DNA of 48,232 bases from a virus: positions 1 to 48,232 of the IMG/VR virus record IMGVR_UViG_3300035670_000339, one strand, 5' to 3'. Shown piece after piece: positions 5,995-14,067 of this stretch. Every line of letters starts with the position of its first letter. The stretch's first letter is position 1. The notes beneath the pieces were generated by a model. It ran no database searches, was not told where the DNA came from, and saw only the letters and a program-made list of their open reading frames with translations. A program made the translations under genes and the position numbers.

Positions 5995-6621
5995 ATGGCA
6001 ATAGTAGCGAAAGAATCATCAGGCAAGGCATTTGAACCAATTCCGGCAGGAACATATATGGCGATATGTTATTCTGTAATCGATTTAGGCGTACAGATAA
6101 ACGAAAAGTTTAACGTTAAATCACGCCGTGTAATGCTTACATGGGAGACACCAGACGAAACAATTGAGATTGAAGGAGAACAAAGGCCAAAAGTTATATC
6201 GAAGGAATATACTTTAAGCTTATCGGAACGAGCAGCTTTACGCAAAGACCTTGAAGCTTGGAGAGGCAAAGTATTCACTAAAGAAGAGTTAGAAGGCTTC
6301 GACTTACAGAATATCTTAGGCAAAGCTTGCCAATTGCAGATTATACACAAAACATCTGCTTCTGGCAATATTAGAGCAGGCATAAATGCAATAATGGGCT
6401 TACCTAAAGGATATTCAGCCCCTTCACCGACCAACAATCAAATTTATTTTGACCTTACCAATATTGCTTGCGTGGAGCAGATGGACACGCTTCCCGAATG
6501 GATACAAGGCAAGATTAGGCAATCGGAAACATGGCAAGAGCTAACAAAGCCACCATTAAGCGTTGTTGTAGTAAACGAGGATGATAATGGCGATGATGGA
6601 ATGGATGATTTGCCGTTCTAA
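5995..6621 (+). CDS. DUF669-like phage replication/recombination protein
   Basis: The 208-residue product contains EPIPAGTYMAICYSVIDLG near its N-terminus, a central LSERAALRKDLEAWRGK region and an acidic tail DDNGDDGMDDLPF. This matches the DUF669-type proteins that accompany phage Gam or ATPase genes and are thought to act at single-stranded DNA; the acidic tip resembles that of single-strand-binding proteins. ATG 5995 follows AAGGAGG. A terminator-like hairpin follows the gene. Confidence 0.65.
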   Translation: MAIVAKESSGKAFEPIPAGTYMAICYSVIDLGVQINEKFNVKSRRVMLTWETPDETIEIEGEQRPKVISKEYTLSLSERAALRKDLEAWRGKVFTKEELEGFDLQNILGKACQLQIIHKTSASGNIRAGINAIMGLPKGYSAPSPTNNQIYFDLTNIACVEQMDTLPEWIQGKIRQSETWQELTKPPLSVVVVNEDDNGDDGMDDLPF

Positions 6622-6627
6622 TACTAC

Positions 6628-6650
6628 GGGGGCTTATATAGCCCCTTTTT
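6628..6650 (+). terminator. Terminator-like hairpin inside the early operon
   Basis: GGGGCT (6629-6634) pairs with AGCCCC (6640-6645) across TATAT and is followed by TTTTT. It separates the recombination pair from the replication genes, so downstream expression needs read-through or antitermination. Confidence 0.7.
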
Positions 6651-6671
6651 CATGCGAAAGGCGGTGAAAAT

Positions 6672-7394
6672 GTGGCAGAAGTAAAATGGATAAAGCTTTC
6701 AACCAACATGTTTGATGATGAAAAAATCAAACTAATTGAAGCTATGCCGGACCGAGATACCATATTAATAATTTGGGTTAAGCTTCTAGCTCAAGCCGGA
6801 AAATGTAATGCAAGCGGATATTTACTACTGAATCAAAATATACCTTATACCGATGAAATGCTTTCAACAATATTTAACCGCCCAATTGGAACCGTAAGAA
6901 TGGCATTAGAAATATTTAATAGGTTTGGAATGATTGATATTGATGATTCAACTTTGCATATTTCTAACTGGGAAAAGCATCAGAATATTGAAGGTATGGA
7001 AAGAATACGTGAACAAAATCGGGAAAGGAAAAAACGACAAAGAGAAAAACAAAAATTGTTACCGGATAAAATAGTGTCACGTGACAGTCACGTGACGTCA
7101 CATCAAAGTCACGCACTAGATATAGATAAAGATATAGAAAAAGAAAAAGAAATAAAGAAAAACAAAAAAACATATGCAGATGTAGTTCTTCTCACCGATG
7201 AAGAATACCAAAAATTAGTAACGGAATATGGAGAGAAGGGAGCCAATACAAGAATACAAGACTTATCTTTCTATATCCAAAGCAAAGGCAAAAAATATAA
7301 TAGCCATTATGCAACGATTCAAACATGGGAAAGAAAGAATAATACTGCTACAAAAGCACAAAAAGAAGAATGTCCGTATAGGGAGGTGGATTGA
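6672..7394 (+). CDS. Phage replisome organiser (DnaD-like initiator)
   Basis: The 240-residue product starts from GTG 6672. Residues 1-115 match the phage replisome organiser N-terminal domain: EVKWIKLSTNMFDDEKIKLI, LIIWVKLLAQAGKCNASGYL and ISNWEKHQNIEGMERIREQN. A basic linker and a DnaD-type tail (YGEKGANTRIQDLSFYIQSK) follow. Such proteins bind the phage origin and load the helicase encoded immediately downstream, with which it shares a TGATG junction. The basic linker region coincides with repeated CACGTGAC/GTCACGTGAC motifs at about 7078-7096, a candidate origin element. Confidence 0.85.
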   Translation: MAEVKWIKLSTNMFDDEKIKLIEAMPDRDTILIIWVKLLAQAGKCNASGYLLLNQNIPYTDEMLSTIFNRPIGTVRMALEIFNRFGMIDIDDSTLHISNWEKHQNIEGMERIREQNRERKKRQREKQKLLPDKIVSRDSHVTSHQSHALDIDKDIEKEKEIKKNKKTYADVVLLTDEEYQKLVTEYGEKGANTRIQDLSFYIQSKGKKYNSHYATIQTWERKNNTATKAQKEECPYREVD

Positions 7395-8650
7395 TGCTTT
7401 TATATAATTTAGAAATTGAAAAGGCTGTTTTGGGTAGTCTAATCTTAGATAATACTTTAATTAAGGCAACGGCAATGAAAATAAGCGAATCTCATTTCTC
7501 TCTAGAGCTACACAAAAGCATTTACAAATCAATTTTAAAATTATATGAAGCGCACAAAGTTGTAGATATTGCAACGCTTGGCGAGTACGATATAACTTAT
7601 ATTGTACAGCTTATGAACACGGTTGTTACAACACAAAATATTAAGCATCACGTCAAGCTCTTGTCTGACCTTGCAGTAAGGAAAGAAATGTTACAAGCCG
7701 CCGATAAAATAAAGGCTATAGCAACAGATGATGATATAACAAATATTGAACTGGTTAAATCTGAAGCTATACAAACGCTTAATAGCATATCAATTCCTAC
7801 TATTAAAAATAAAAGTAAATCTATGTCAGAAGCTGTTATGGAGTCCTTGCGAATACTTGAAGAATCCTTCAAAAAAGGCAACGATGCTTATTTAAAATGG
7901 AATATGCATTGGTTACAGCTTAAAACAGGCGGTATGAAACCGGAATATACTATCTTAGCCGCAAGACCTTCTGTAGGTAAAACGGCTTTTGCGTTGCAAA
8001 TGGCGTTAGGCATCGCCAAACAAGGCGGTAGAGTGCTTATATTTTCTCTTGAAACAATGTCAAATATTCTGATAAATCGTATGATTTGTAACCATGGCAA
8101 TATTAAAAAAGATCTTTTTGATAATCCAACAACGATTACAGAACAGGATTTTATTAATATTAATAATGTTGCCGGACAAATCTATAATTTGCCTATAACC
8201 TTATTTGACGATGTTTTTACGATAGAAGAATTAGTTTTAAAATCGGAAGAAATAATTTCGAGTGAAGGCGTTGACCTTATTATTATAGATTATTTACAGT
8301 TGCTTGAAACTCACAAGAAAGCTAATAATCCGAATGAAAGAGTAAGCTATATTAGCCGACAGATTAAGAAACTACAGCAACAGAACAACATTCACATAAT
8401 GGCTTTATCTCAATTTAGCAGAGAAGCTGAGAAACAAAATTATCCAACTTTGCATAATTTAAGAGATTCAGGAAGCTTAGAACAGGATGCAACCAATGTT
8501 TGGTTTTTGCATGTAGAAAATCAGGAAGAATATAAGCCTGGAACTGCTATCGATACTCAATTGATTATTGCGAAGCAAAAGGAAGGACAACGTAATATAA
8601 AGAAAACGCTTAAGTTTTACGGAAATTCACAAAGATTCTATGATAATTAG
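7394..8650 (+). CDS. DnaB-like replicative DNA helicase
   Basis: The 418-residue product has an N-terminal DnaB domain (residues 1-100, NLEIEKAVLGSLILD) and a RecA-fold ATPase. Walker A is ARPSVGKTAFALQ (about 190-202), Walker B is VDLIIIDYLQL (293-303), and SGSLEQDATNVWFL and a KQKEGQRN loop lie near the C-terminus. It unwinds the phage fork. ATG 7394 overlaps the stop of the organiser gene by one base, implying coupled translation. Confidence 0.95.
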   Translation: MLLYNLEIEKAVLGSLILDNTLIKATAMKISESHFSLELHKSIYKSILKLYEAHKVVDIATLGEYDITYIVQLMNTVVTTQNIKHHVKLLSDLAVRKEMLQAADKIKAIATDDDITNIELVKSEAIQTLNSISIPTIKNKSKSMSEAVMESLRILEESFKKGNDAYLKWNMHWLQLKTGGMKPEYTILAARPSVGKTAFALQMALGIAKQGGRVLIFSLETMSNILINRMICNHGNIKKDLFDNPTTITEQDFININNVAGQIYNLPITLFDDVFTIEELVLKSEEIISSEGVDLIIIDYLQLLETHKKANNPNERVSYISRQIKKLQQQNNIHIMALSQFSREAEKQNYPTLHNLRDSGSLEQDATNVWFLHVENQEEYKPGTAIDTQLIIAKQKEGQRNIKKTLKFYGNSQRFYDN

Positions 8651-8660
8651 GAGGCATATA

Positions 8661-9266
8661 ATGATAAAAAGTAAAAGTGCAATGGATTGTTTAAATGCTG
8701 CAGAAAATTTTGTATCGGAATTTGTTGTTAAATATAATAAAAGGAAATCTGATTTATATACTGTTTTATTTTACAATTTTAATTACTATAAAAATCTTAT
8801 TAATCGAGATATGACATTGCATGATGCTAGTGAACTATTATCAGTTAATTTACTTGAATCTGTAATTAAAGAAGGTTCTTATGATGATAATCCAAAATCG
8901 ACTAAATATATTCTAAATAAGAATTTTGATTATGATTGTATTTTGGAAAATTCACTAAAAATTTATAAAGAACTTTTAATTTCAAATTATGGATTAGAAT
9001 ATTTTAAAACAATTCAAGAACTAAATCCATATGATATGGGTATTATTTATTTAAACAACTTACCATATCAAGAATATTTAAACAGTAAACATTGGAAACA
9101 TTTTCGCTCTGAGTTTTTGAAGTTTGCAAATGGAAGATGTCAACTTTGCAATAATAGCAAAAATATTAATGTTCATCACAAAACCTATATAAACAAAGGA
9201 TTTGAAACATTTAATGATGTTATAGCATTATGTGAAGAATGCCATTCAAAATTCCACGACAAATAG
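8661..9266 (+). CDS. HNH endonuclease
   Basis: The 201-residue product has an unrecognised AT-rich N-terminal region and a clear C-terminal HNH domain: CQLCNNSKNINVHHKTYINK, then ALCEECHSKFH. The two CxxC pairs bind structural zinc and the HH is catalytic. ATG 8661 follows TAGGAGGC. It could be a free-standing homing nuclease or a resident nuclease; its high AT content differs somewhat from neighbouring genes, suggesting recent arrival. Confidence 0.85.
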   Translation: MIKSKSAMDCLNAAENFVSEFVVKYNKRKSDLYTVLFYNFNYYKNLINRDMTLHDASELLSVNLLESVIKEGSYDDNPKSTKYILNKNFDYDCILENSLKIYKELLISNYGLEYFKTIQELNPYDMGIIYLNNLPYQEYLNSKHWKHFRSEFLKFANGRCQLCNNSKNINVHHKTYINKGFETFNDVIALCEECHSKFHDK

Positions 9267-9275
9267 GAGGTACTT

Positions 9276-9455
9276 ATGTTCTACAAAGAAAATCCGGACT
9301 ACCCTGCCGCTCGTATGCTAATTGAAGATAATCAGATCTGTTGCTTATCTCAGATGTGCAACGAATGCGTAAACGAAAGCATTTGCAAGCCTGTACCACT
9401 ACCATTATTAAAACAAATATTGGGGGTGAATAAAAATGCGAATAATAGCAATTGA
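9276..9455 (+). CDS. 59-residue cysteine-rich protein
   Basis: ATG 9276 follows AGGAGGT and encodes MFYKENPDYPAARMLIEDNQ, then ICCLSQMCNECVNESICKP. Five cysteines in residues 22-38 suggest a small zinc-binding protein. It overlaps the RuvC-like gene start by 20 bases. No family is recognised. Confidence 0.6.
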   Translation: MFYKENPDYPAARMLIEDNQICCLSQMCNECVNESICKPVPLPLLKQILGVNKNANNSN

Positions 9456-9888
9456 CCCTGGTAACTTTGAATCAGCTTATGTTATAGCTGATAGTATTGA
9501 TTTGAAGCCACTTGATTTTGGAAAGATACCAAACTACGAACTATTGGATAAGCTTCGTCATGTACCAAATAACTACCATATAGCAATAGAAATGATTGCC
9601 TCATATGGGATGGCTGTTGGCTTAGAAGTATTTGAAACAGTATTCTGGATAGGGCAATTTTGGGAGGCTACAAATAAGCTACATCGAACTAGGATATACC
9701 GGAAAGATATTAAGATGCACCTATGCGAGACAATGAAAGCTAAAGATTGTAACATCAGACAAGCCTTGATTGACCGCTTCGGAGAAGTCGGGACGAAAAA
9801 CAATCAAGGATTTTTTTATGGCTTCAAGGCAGATATATGGCAAGCATTCGCAGTTTTAGTAACATACTACGATTTAAATAATACATAG
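9436..9888 (+). CDS. RuvC-like Holliday junction resolvase
   Basis: The 150-residue product has the RNase H-fold pattern of phage RuvC-like enzymes: Asp7 in IIAIDPGNFESAY, a glutamate in HIAIEMIASYGM, and an aspartate in KADIWQAFAVLV near the C-terminus. It would cleave recombination or replication branches before packaging. GGGGGTGA precedes ATG 9436. Confidence 0.8.
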   Translation: MRIIAIDPGNFESAYVIADSIDLKPLDFGKIPNYELLDKLRHVPNNYHIAIEMIASYGMAVGLEVFETVFWIGQFWEATNKLHRTRIYRKDIKMHLCETMKAKDCNIRQALIDRFGEVGTKNNQGFFYGFKADIWQAFAVLVTYYDLNNT

Positions 9889-9899
9889 GAGGATACAAT

Positions 9900-10127
9900 A
9901 TGCCAAAACCTTGCGAATTTATGGCAAAGATTTTGCAACGCAGGAAAGATTTTTGTATAAGCATAACAACTTTTGCGGATATGTGCGGGATTGATTTAAT
10001 CCGCTATAGCAAGCTAGAACATGGATATGCAAAGCCAAAGGAACACGAACGAATGGCGATGAAAGAAGTATTACAGATAGAAATAGAAAAAATATTAAAA
10101 AGCAATAGAGAAAGCCGACTTTTATAA
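9900..10127 (+). CDS. Small HTH protein
   Basis: The 75-residue product has an XRE-like helix-turn-helix (ITTFADMCGIDLIRYSKLEH, then GYAKPKEHERMAM). AGGAGG lies 7 bases before ATG 9900. It probably binds DNA as an early regulator; no site is identifiable. The next 75 bases hold an A/T-rich imperfect inverted repeat and a TTGACA (10130-10135) without a good -10. Confidence 0.55.
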   Translation: MPKPCEFMAKILQRRKDFCISITTFADMCGIDLIRYSKLEHGYAKPKEHERMAMKEVLQIEIEKILKSNRESRLL

Positions 10128-10203
10128 ACTTGACAATACATAAAAACTTTTTAGGGGTTTTTATTTTTTTATATTAAAAATAAAAACATTGGAGGTATTA
10201 ATA

Positions 10204-10476
10204 ATGAGAGGAATCGAGGAAGCACTACAAGACCACAAAAACGCTGTTAGGATGCTTGAATACGCTACGGAGCAGAGAGATATTGACACTGCAATAAACT
10301 TGATGAAATTAGCTGATGATAAGTTAAGGATATTTCGAAATATGGACCCAAGATGTTTTGATGAGCTAAATTACATAGAAGAAGAACCAACGATGCTTGA
10401 CCGTATTAAAGCGAAGTGGGCAAAGAAGAGAGGAGGGGAAGCTTATGAAGTTACGTATCAGAAAAAGGCAATCTAG
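10204..10476 (+). CDS. Unrecognised helical early protein
   Basis: The 90-residue product starts MRGIEEALQDHKNAVRMLEY and is helical with a basic end. ATG 10204 follows TTGGAGGT. It overlaps the next gene by 32 bases. No family is recognised. Confidence 0.55.
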   Translation: MRGIEEALQDHKNAVRMLEYATEQRDIDTAINLMKLADDKLRIFRNMDPRCFDELNYIEEEPTMLDRIKAKWAKKRGGEAYEVTYQKKAI

Positions 10477-10873
10477 CAAGGGCTACTACATCAAAGGCTT
10501 CATCATCCTTACGCTATTCATAAGCCTTGGTTGCTACGGCAACGCAAAGCTTAATGAGAAAACTGGAGGTAAGCCTATCGAAACATGGGCGTTGCATGAA
10601 ATATCCGGTAGAAATGAAGTGGAAGAACAATGGCGTGTTCAGACTGAGAATATGGAAGAAGAAAAGCTTAGAATACAGCTTGAGAAGGAAACATTAGCCC
10701 GGGAGAATGGACAGCTTATAGAGCTTGTCAGCAGGGGTGATAACCGCAAGACTAAGCCTATATTAGATTATGCTAAATTATCATGCCCCAGATACATAGC
10801 TGAGCTTATGGAGCGTATGAGTGCCGCTCATGGCTTCCCGAGCATAGCAACAGTGTACTGCATTGCTTATTAG
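10445..10873 (+). CDS. Membrane-anchored coiled-coil protein, probably truncated
   Basis: The 142-residue product has a basic N-terminus, one membrane helix (GYYIKGFIILTLFISLGCYG, about residues 13-32), a coiled coil (RVQTENMEEEKLRIQLEKET) and a short end, ELMERMSAAHGFPSIATVYC. The end resembles the start of a lysozyme/transglycosylase-like domain cut off abruptly (weak inference). Immediately after it begins the headless PAPS-reductase-like sequence. The arrangement suggests a deletion that removed this gene's 3' end and the next gene's 5' end. Confidence 0.55.
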   Translation: MKLRIRKRQSSKGYYIKGFIILTLFISLGCYGNAKLNEKTGGKPIETWALHEISGRNEVEEQWRVQTENMEEEKLRIQLEKETLARENGQLIELVSRGDNRKTKPILDYAKLSCPRYIAELMERMSAAHGFPSIATVYCIAY

Positions 10874-11577
10874 TTATAAAAGAACATGGATTTCCAGTTA
10901 TAAGCAAAGAAAAAGCGGGTAAAATACAACATTTGCAAAGACCTACGGAAAAAAATAAAACTGTTAGACATGCAATACTTACAGGTGAAACTGGAAAGTT
11001 AGGTGGATACAAAACAAGAGAAACGGGCTCACGAATGAGACTTCCTCAAAAATGGCTTAATTTATTTGCGGGAGATTACAACGAACAATATGGCACTAAC
11101 TACAAATCAGCCCCATTCAAAGTATCTGCTGACTGCTGTTACTACATGAAAGAGAAGCCCTGCGAAAATTATGCCAAAGAAACTAAATCTAAGCCTTATA
11201 TTGGGTTAATGGCTTCCGAAGGTGGACAAAGAGAAAAAGCACTTATGAAACACGGATGCAATTATTATGGCAAAACTGTAACAAGAAGCTGTCCATTTGC
11301 AATATTTTCAAGGCAGGACATATTGCAATTAGCAATTGACTTACAGGTTCAAGTTCCCGCGATATATGGAAGTATAGAGCGTAAGGAAGATGGAACGTTA
11401 TATACCACCAGGGCACAAAGAACTGGATGTTCAATGTGTGGATTTGGTATTCACATTGAAACAAGACCACACCGTTTTGACAGACTTAGGGAAGACAATC
11501 CGAACGAATGGAAATTTTGGATGTACGAAATGGGTTGGGGCAATGTATTGGACTATATAGGCATTGAGTGGCAATAA
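10867..11577 (+). pseudogene. PAPS-reductase-like protein missing its N-terminal ATP-pyrophosphatase part
   Basis: The frame reads VIKEHGFPVISKEK, FKVSADCCYYMKEKPCENYA, KPYIGLMASEGGQREKAL, AQRTGCSMCGFGIHIE and HRFDRLREDNPNEWKFW. This is the C-terminal two-thirds of phage PAPS reductase-family proteins. The usual first 100 or more residues, including the SGGKDS loop, are absent, and no ATG precedes the homologous part; the only nearby start is TTG 10933. Catalysis is unlikely without the nucleotide loop. The C-terminal cysteine pairs are intact, so a residual role cannot be excluded. Confidence 0.75.
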
Positions 11578-11616
11578 TCAAGCAGCAGTTATCAAAGAAT
11601 AGGAGGCGAAGAGGAT

Positions 11617-11730
11617 ATGATTAGAATACTTTTAGCATGGATGATTGACGAGCTTAACAGCAATAATCTTGAGAAAGCCGCAAGGATACAGAGGGTATTA
11701 AGACGGCTTAGAAATGAGAGGTGGAATTAA
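11617..11730 (+). CDS. 37-residue peptide
   Basis: ATG 11617 encodes MIRILLAWMIDELNSNNLEK followed by AARIQRVLRRLRNERWN. AGGAGG is upstream at a somewhat long distance, with GAGGAT closer. It is amphipathic and basic. Its stop overlaps the next start (TAATG), which supports real translation. No family is recognised. Confidence 0.5.
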   Translation: MIRILLAWMIDELNSNNLEKAARIQRVLRRLRNERWN

Positions 11731-12116
11731 TGCAAATCCTTAATCACAAGCAACGCAAAGAACAGCAGAGGATTGAGCGTAACCTTAATCGTATGATAAC
11801 GCTCAGAGAAGCTAACGACCTTATTATTAAGACTGAAAAAGACTTATCCAAAAGATTTGAATATCTATTTACGCTCTGTATATGCGGTATATTATCTTCC
11901 GAGCCTTACAAATTTGGAAAGAAGCGTATACATGATGTTCTATCAGTTTTCTTCGGACAGATAGAAGCTTTAGTCACCGGAAATATATCCTGTGAAGATA
12001 TGGAGCAAATTGCTTTAGATTTAGGAATAAAGATACTAAAAAAGGATGGCATATTTCAAGTAGATGTGTCACATTATTTGCCACGTAGGAGCGAAGGAAA
12101 TAGCAAAGCAATATAA
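11730..12116 (+). CDS. Unrecognised early protein
   Basis: The 128-residue product starts MQILNHKQRKEQQRIERNLN at ATG 11730 within a TAATG overlap with the previous gene. It is basic and helical at the N-terminus, with a middle containing LFTLCICGILSSEPYKFGKK. No family is recognised. Confidence 0.55.
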   Translation: MQILNHKQRKEQQRIERNLNRMITLREANDLIIKTEKDLSKRFEYLFTLCICGILSSEPYKFGKKRIHDVLSVFFGQIEALVTGNISCEDMEQIALDLGIKILKKDGIFQVDVSHYLPRRSEGNSKAI

Positions 12117-12128
12117 TAACACTATTCG

Positions 12129-12244
12129 AAGCCAATATGTCTTAAAATGCAAAATATAAGCTTACAAAGGCATATTGGCTTTAATGCTAGGCTAGACCAT
12201 ATTCCCGACGTGGGAAAAATGATAATGCACAACGTAATGTGCAT
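12129..12244 (+). promoter_or_regulatory. Structured 218-bp leader before the repeat-protein gene
   Basis: Three inverted repeats lie in a row: AAGCCAATATG (12129-12139) with CATATTGGCTT (12171-12181); TTCCC-GACGT-GGGAA (12202-12216); and ATGCACA (12225-12231) with TGTGCAT (12238-12244). None has a T-run like an intrinsic terminator. They break the tightly packed operon exactly before the nonapeptide-repeat gene, suggesting a cis-regulatory RNA or binding sites. Confidence 0.55.
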
Positions 12245-12334
12245 AGTTAGCGGAAATATGGCTATTATGATTTGCATATTATGCACAAAAAATGCAAAGT
12301 AGGACAAAAATTTATGATATTGGAGGACGATAAA

Positions 12335-13366
12335 ATGTGTAAAATTAAGAGTGCAATCGTACTAAAGGATAGGATATATATGCCATTCGAGCATGACCAT
12401 CATACACAAATGTTGGAGGAACTTGGAATGAAAGACGATAGCGAGTTTCCGAACTTCGTTCGAGTAGAAATATGCCCTGTTGATGGCGATATTTATAATC
12501 ATAATCTTGATAACTGGAAATTAAGCGTTGACCAAGATTATAGACCTGATTGGTTCGATGCTGATAAGGCTGATAAAGATTGTAAAGTTAAGATTCAAGA
12601 ATGGTTTGATAAGCATTTTATAATTGACAAAGAAGTTGAAAGACTTGAATCAGGCATATATAGAGTAAAAAATAGTAAAATTAAGGTTTTGGGAGGAAAT
12701 GCAAAGTTATTGGAGATGTGGGGTACATCCTCTGTAGGTGAGATGTGGGGTACATCCTCTGTAGGTAAGATGTGGGGTACATCCTCTGTAGGTGAGATGT
12801 GGAATACATCCTCTGTAGGTAAGATGTGGGGTACATCCTCTGTAGGTGAGATGTGGAATACATCCTCTGTAGGTAAGATGTGGGGTATATCCTCTGTAGG
12901 TAAGATGTGTGATACATCCTCTGTAGGTGATATGTGTGATACATCCTCTGTAGGTAAGATGTGTGATACATCCTCTGTAGGTGATATGTGTGATACATCC
13001 TCTGTAGGTAAGATGTGTGATACATCCTCTGTAGGTGGGATGTGGAATACATCCTCTGTAGGTGAGATGTGTGATACATCCTCTGTAGGTAAGATGTGTG
13101 ATACATCCTCTGTAGGTAAGATGTGTGATACATCCTCTGTAGGTAAGATGTGGGGTACATCCTCTGTAGGTAAGATGTGTGATACATCCTCTGTAGGTAA
13201 GATGTATGATACATCCTCTATTACAATTCCACATTCAAAAAATGTAAAAATAAAATCCATGCACGATAACGCAACAATAAAAGATTTATCCAGCGATAAG
13301 CCACGCATAATTATAGCTGACGATAACGATTTTGAGATTGTTAAGCATAAGGAGGCGAACAAATGA
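12335..13366 (+). CDS. Nonapeptide tandem-repeat protein
   Basis: The 343-residue product starts at ATG 12335, preceded by TTGGAGGA. Residues 1-126 are a charged, non-repeated domain (CKIKSAIVLKDRIYMPFEHD at the start). Residues 127-297 are 19 copies of a 9-residue unit (E/K/D/G)-M-(W/C/Y)-(G/N/D)-T-S-S-V-G. A hydrophilic tail follows (HSKNVKIKSMHDNATIKD). The unit keeps SSVG and M constant while positions 3-4 alternate among WG, WN, CD and YD. The regular length and small/hydrophobic alternation suggest a beta-solenoid. I know no firm family function; binding or DNA-mimicry roles are guesses. It ends in ATGA overlap with the MazG-like gene. Confidence 0.8.
   Translation: MCKIKSAIVLKDRIYMPFEHDHHTQMLEELGMKDDSEFPNFVRVEICPVDGDIYNHNLDNWKLSVDQDYRPDWFDADKADKDCKVKIQEWFDKHFIIDKEVERLESGIYRVKNSKIKVLGGNAKLLEMWGTSSVGEMWGTSSVGKMWGTSSVGEMWNTSSVGKMWGTSSVGEMWNTSSVGKMWGISSVGKMCDTSSVGDMCDTSSVGKMCDTSSVGDMCDTSSVGKMCDTSSVGGMWNTSSVGEMCDTSSVGKMCDTSSVGKMCDTSSVGKMWGTSSVGKMCDTSSVGKMYDTSSITIPHSKNVKIKSMHDNATIKDLSSDKPRIIIADDNDFEIVKHKEANK
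12713..13225 (+). repeat. 19 tandem 27-bp repeats
   Basis: The unit is a nine-codon block around ACATCCTCTGTAGGT (core of 15 bases, almost invariant) repeated without spacers 19 times in frame, from 12713 to 13225. Differences between units are mostly at codons 1, 3 and 4. Such an array should expand and contract readily. Confidence 0.9.
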
Positions 13367-13638
13367 ACATATACGAACGAGCTATTGAGCATTGGGGCAA
13401 AGAACGGCAGATTGAGAAGACGATTGAAGAACTATGTGAGCTACAGATTGAACTTGAAAAGGAGACGAGAGGCGTTGGCGATAGACAGGCTATATTATCC
13501 GAAATGGCAGACGTATTAAACACTATTGAGTATGTGCTTATAATTAAAGGCTTTACGCAAGAAGAAGTAAGCTATGCTAGACATTTAAAAATGCAACGCA
13601 CTATGGAGCGTATAGAGAGGGAGTGTGAGGGAGAATGA
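13363..13638 (+). CDS. MazG-like nucleotide pyrophosphohydrolase
   Basis: The 91-residue product has the all-alpha NTP pyrophosphohydrolase signature: KTIEELCELQIELEK (EExxE) followed by AILSEMADVLNTIEYV (ExxD), the metal-binding pair. Phage MazG-like enzymes hydrolyse nucleoside triphosphates or (p)ppGpp-like signals. ATG 13363 follows AAGGAGGCG and overlaps the repeat-protein stop (ATGA). Confidence 0.8.
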   Translation: MNIYERAIEHWGKERQIEKTIEELCELQIELEKETRGVGDRQAILSEMADVLNTIEYVLIIKGFTQEEVSYARHLKMQRTMERIERECEGE

Positions 13639-13850
13639 TAACTGTTGGAAGACACATAAATGGAATAACGCTCAATGGCTTAGAATATTTGCTTGACGAT
13701 AATGGTGAGATTATGCAATTTAGAAGCAAAGGAAAAGCGAAAAAGTGGTTATTCGATGCAGGCTGTTCGGCGGATGAACTATATTGGCTTGTATTTGAAC
13801 AAGTTAAAGTGGATAAGGAGCGTGAGGCTGATGAGCATGTACAAGCTTAA
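13635..13850 (+). CDS. Unrecognised small early protein
   Basis: The 71-residue product starts MITVGRHINGITLNGLEYLL and ends in charged residues. It overlaps both neighbours (ATGA at its start, 20 bases at its end). No family is recognised. Confidence 0.6.
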   Translation: MITVGRHINGITLNGLEYLLDDNGEIMQFRSKGKAKKWLFDAGCSADELYWLVFEQVKVDKEREADEHVQA

Positions 13851-14067
13851 TAAGATAAGCCTGTCCAAACGTGAAATATATAAGCGGATATACTCCTACG
13901 ACAGCCTTGTAAGAGCAATAAAAGAGCTACTGTGGATTATAGAGTGTAAAGAGCATAATGAATATGGACACACGAGCAAGACGGTCGAAACGAAGATATA
14001 TTGCTATGATGGACGGATTTTGGAAGCTATAAGAGCAAAATTTTGCGAAGAAAGCGAGGGAATGTAA
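13831..14067 (+). CDS. Unrecognised basic early protein
   Basis: The 78-residue product starts MSMYKLNKISLSKREIYKRI. ATG 13831 is chosen because AAGGAGCGTGAGG precedes it; the frame is open further upstream but without a ribosome site. The YSYDSLVRAIKELL segment is likely helical. No family is recognised. Confidence 0.55.
   Translation: MSMYKLNKISLSKREIYKRIYSYDSLVRAIKELLWIIECKEHNEYGHTSKTVETKIYCYDGRILEAIRAKFCEESEGM

Noticed and set aside
10130-10135. TTGACA after the small HTH gene as an internal promoter
   Set aside because: The bases 17 downstream (around 10153) do not resemble a -10 box. The region is simply A/T-rich.
12713-13225. Regular 27-bp repeats resembling a CRISPR array
   Set aside because: Units are contiguous with no spacers and are in frame inside a coding sequence. 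No cas gene is present.
12595-13392. Long antisense open frames (up to 265 codons) opposite the nonapeptide-repeat gene
   Set aside because: They arise because a 27-bp repeat without stops in one frame repeats that property on the other strand. They have no ribosome site and a low-complexity product.
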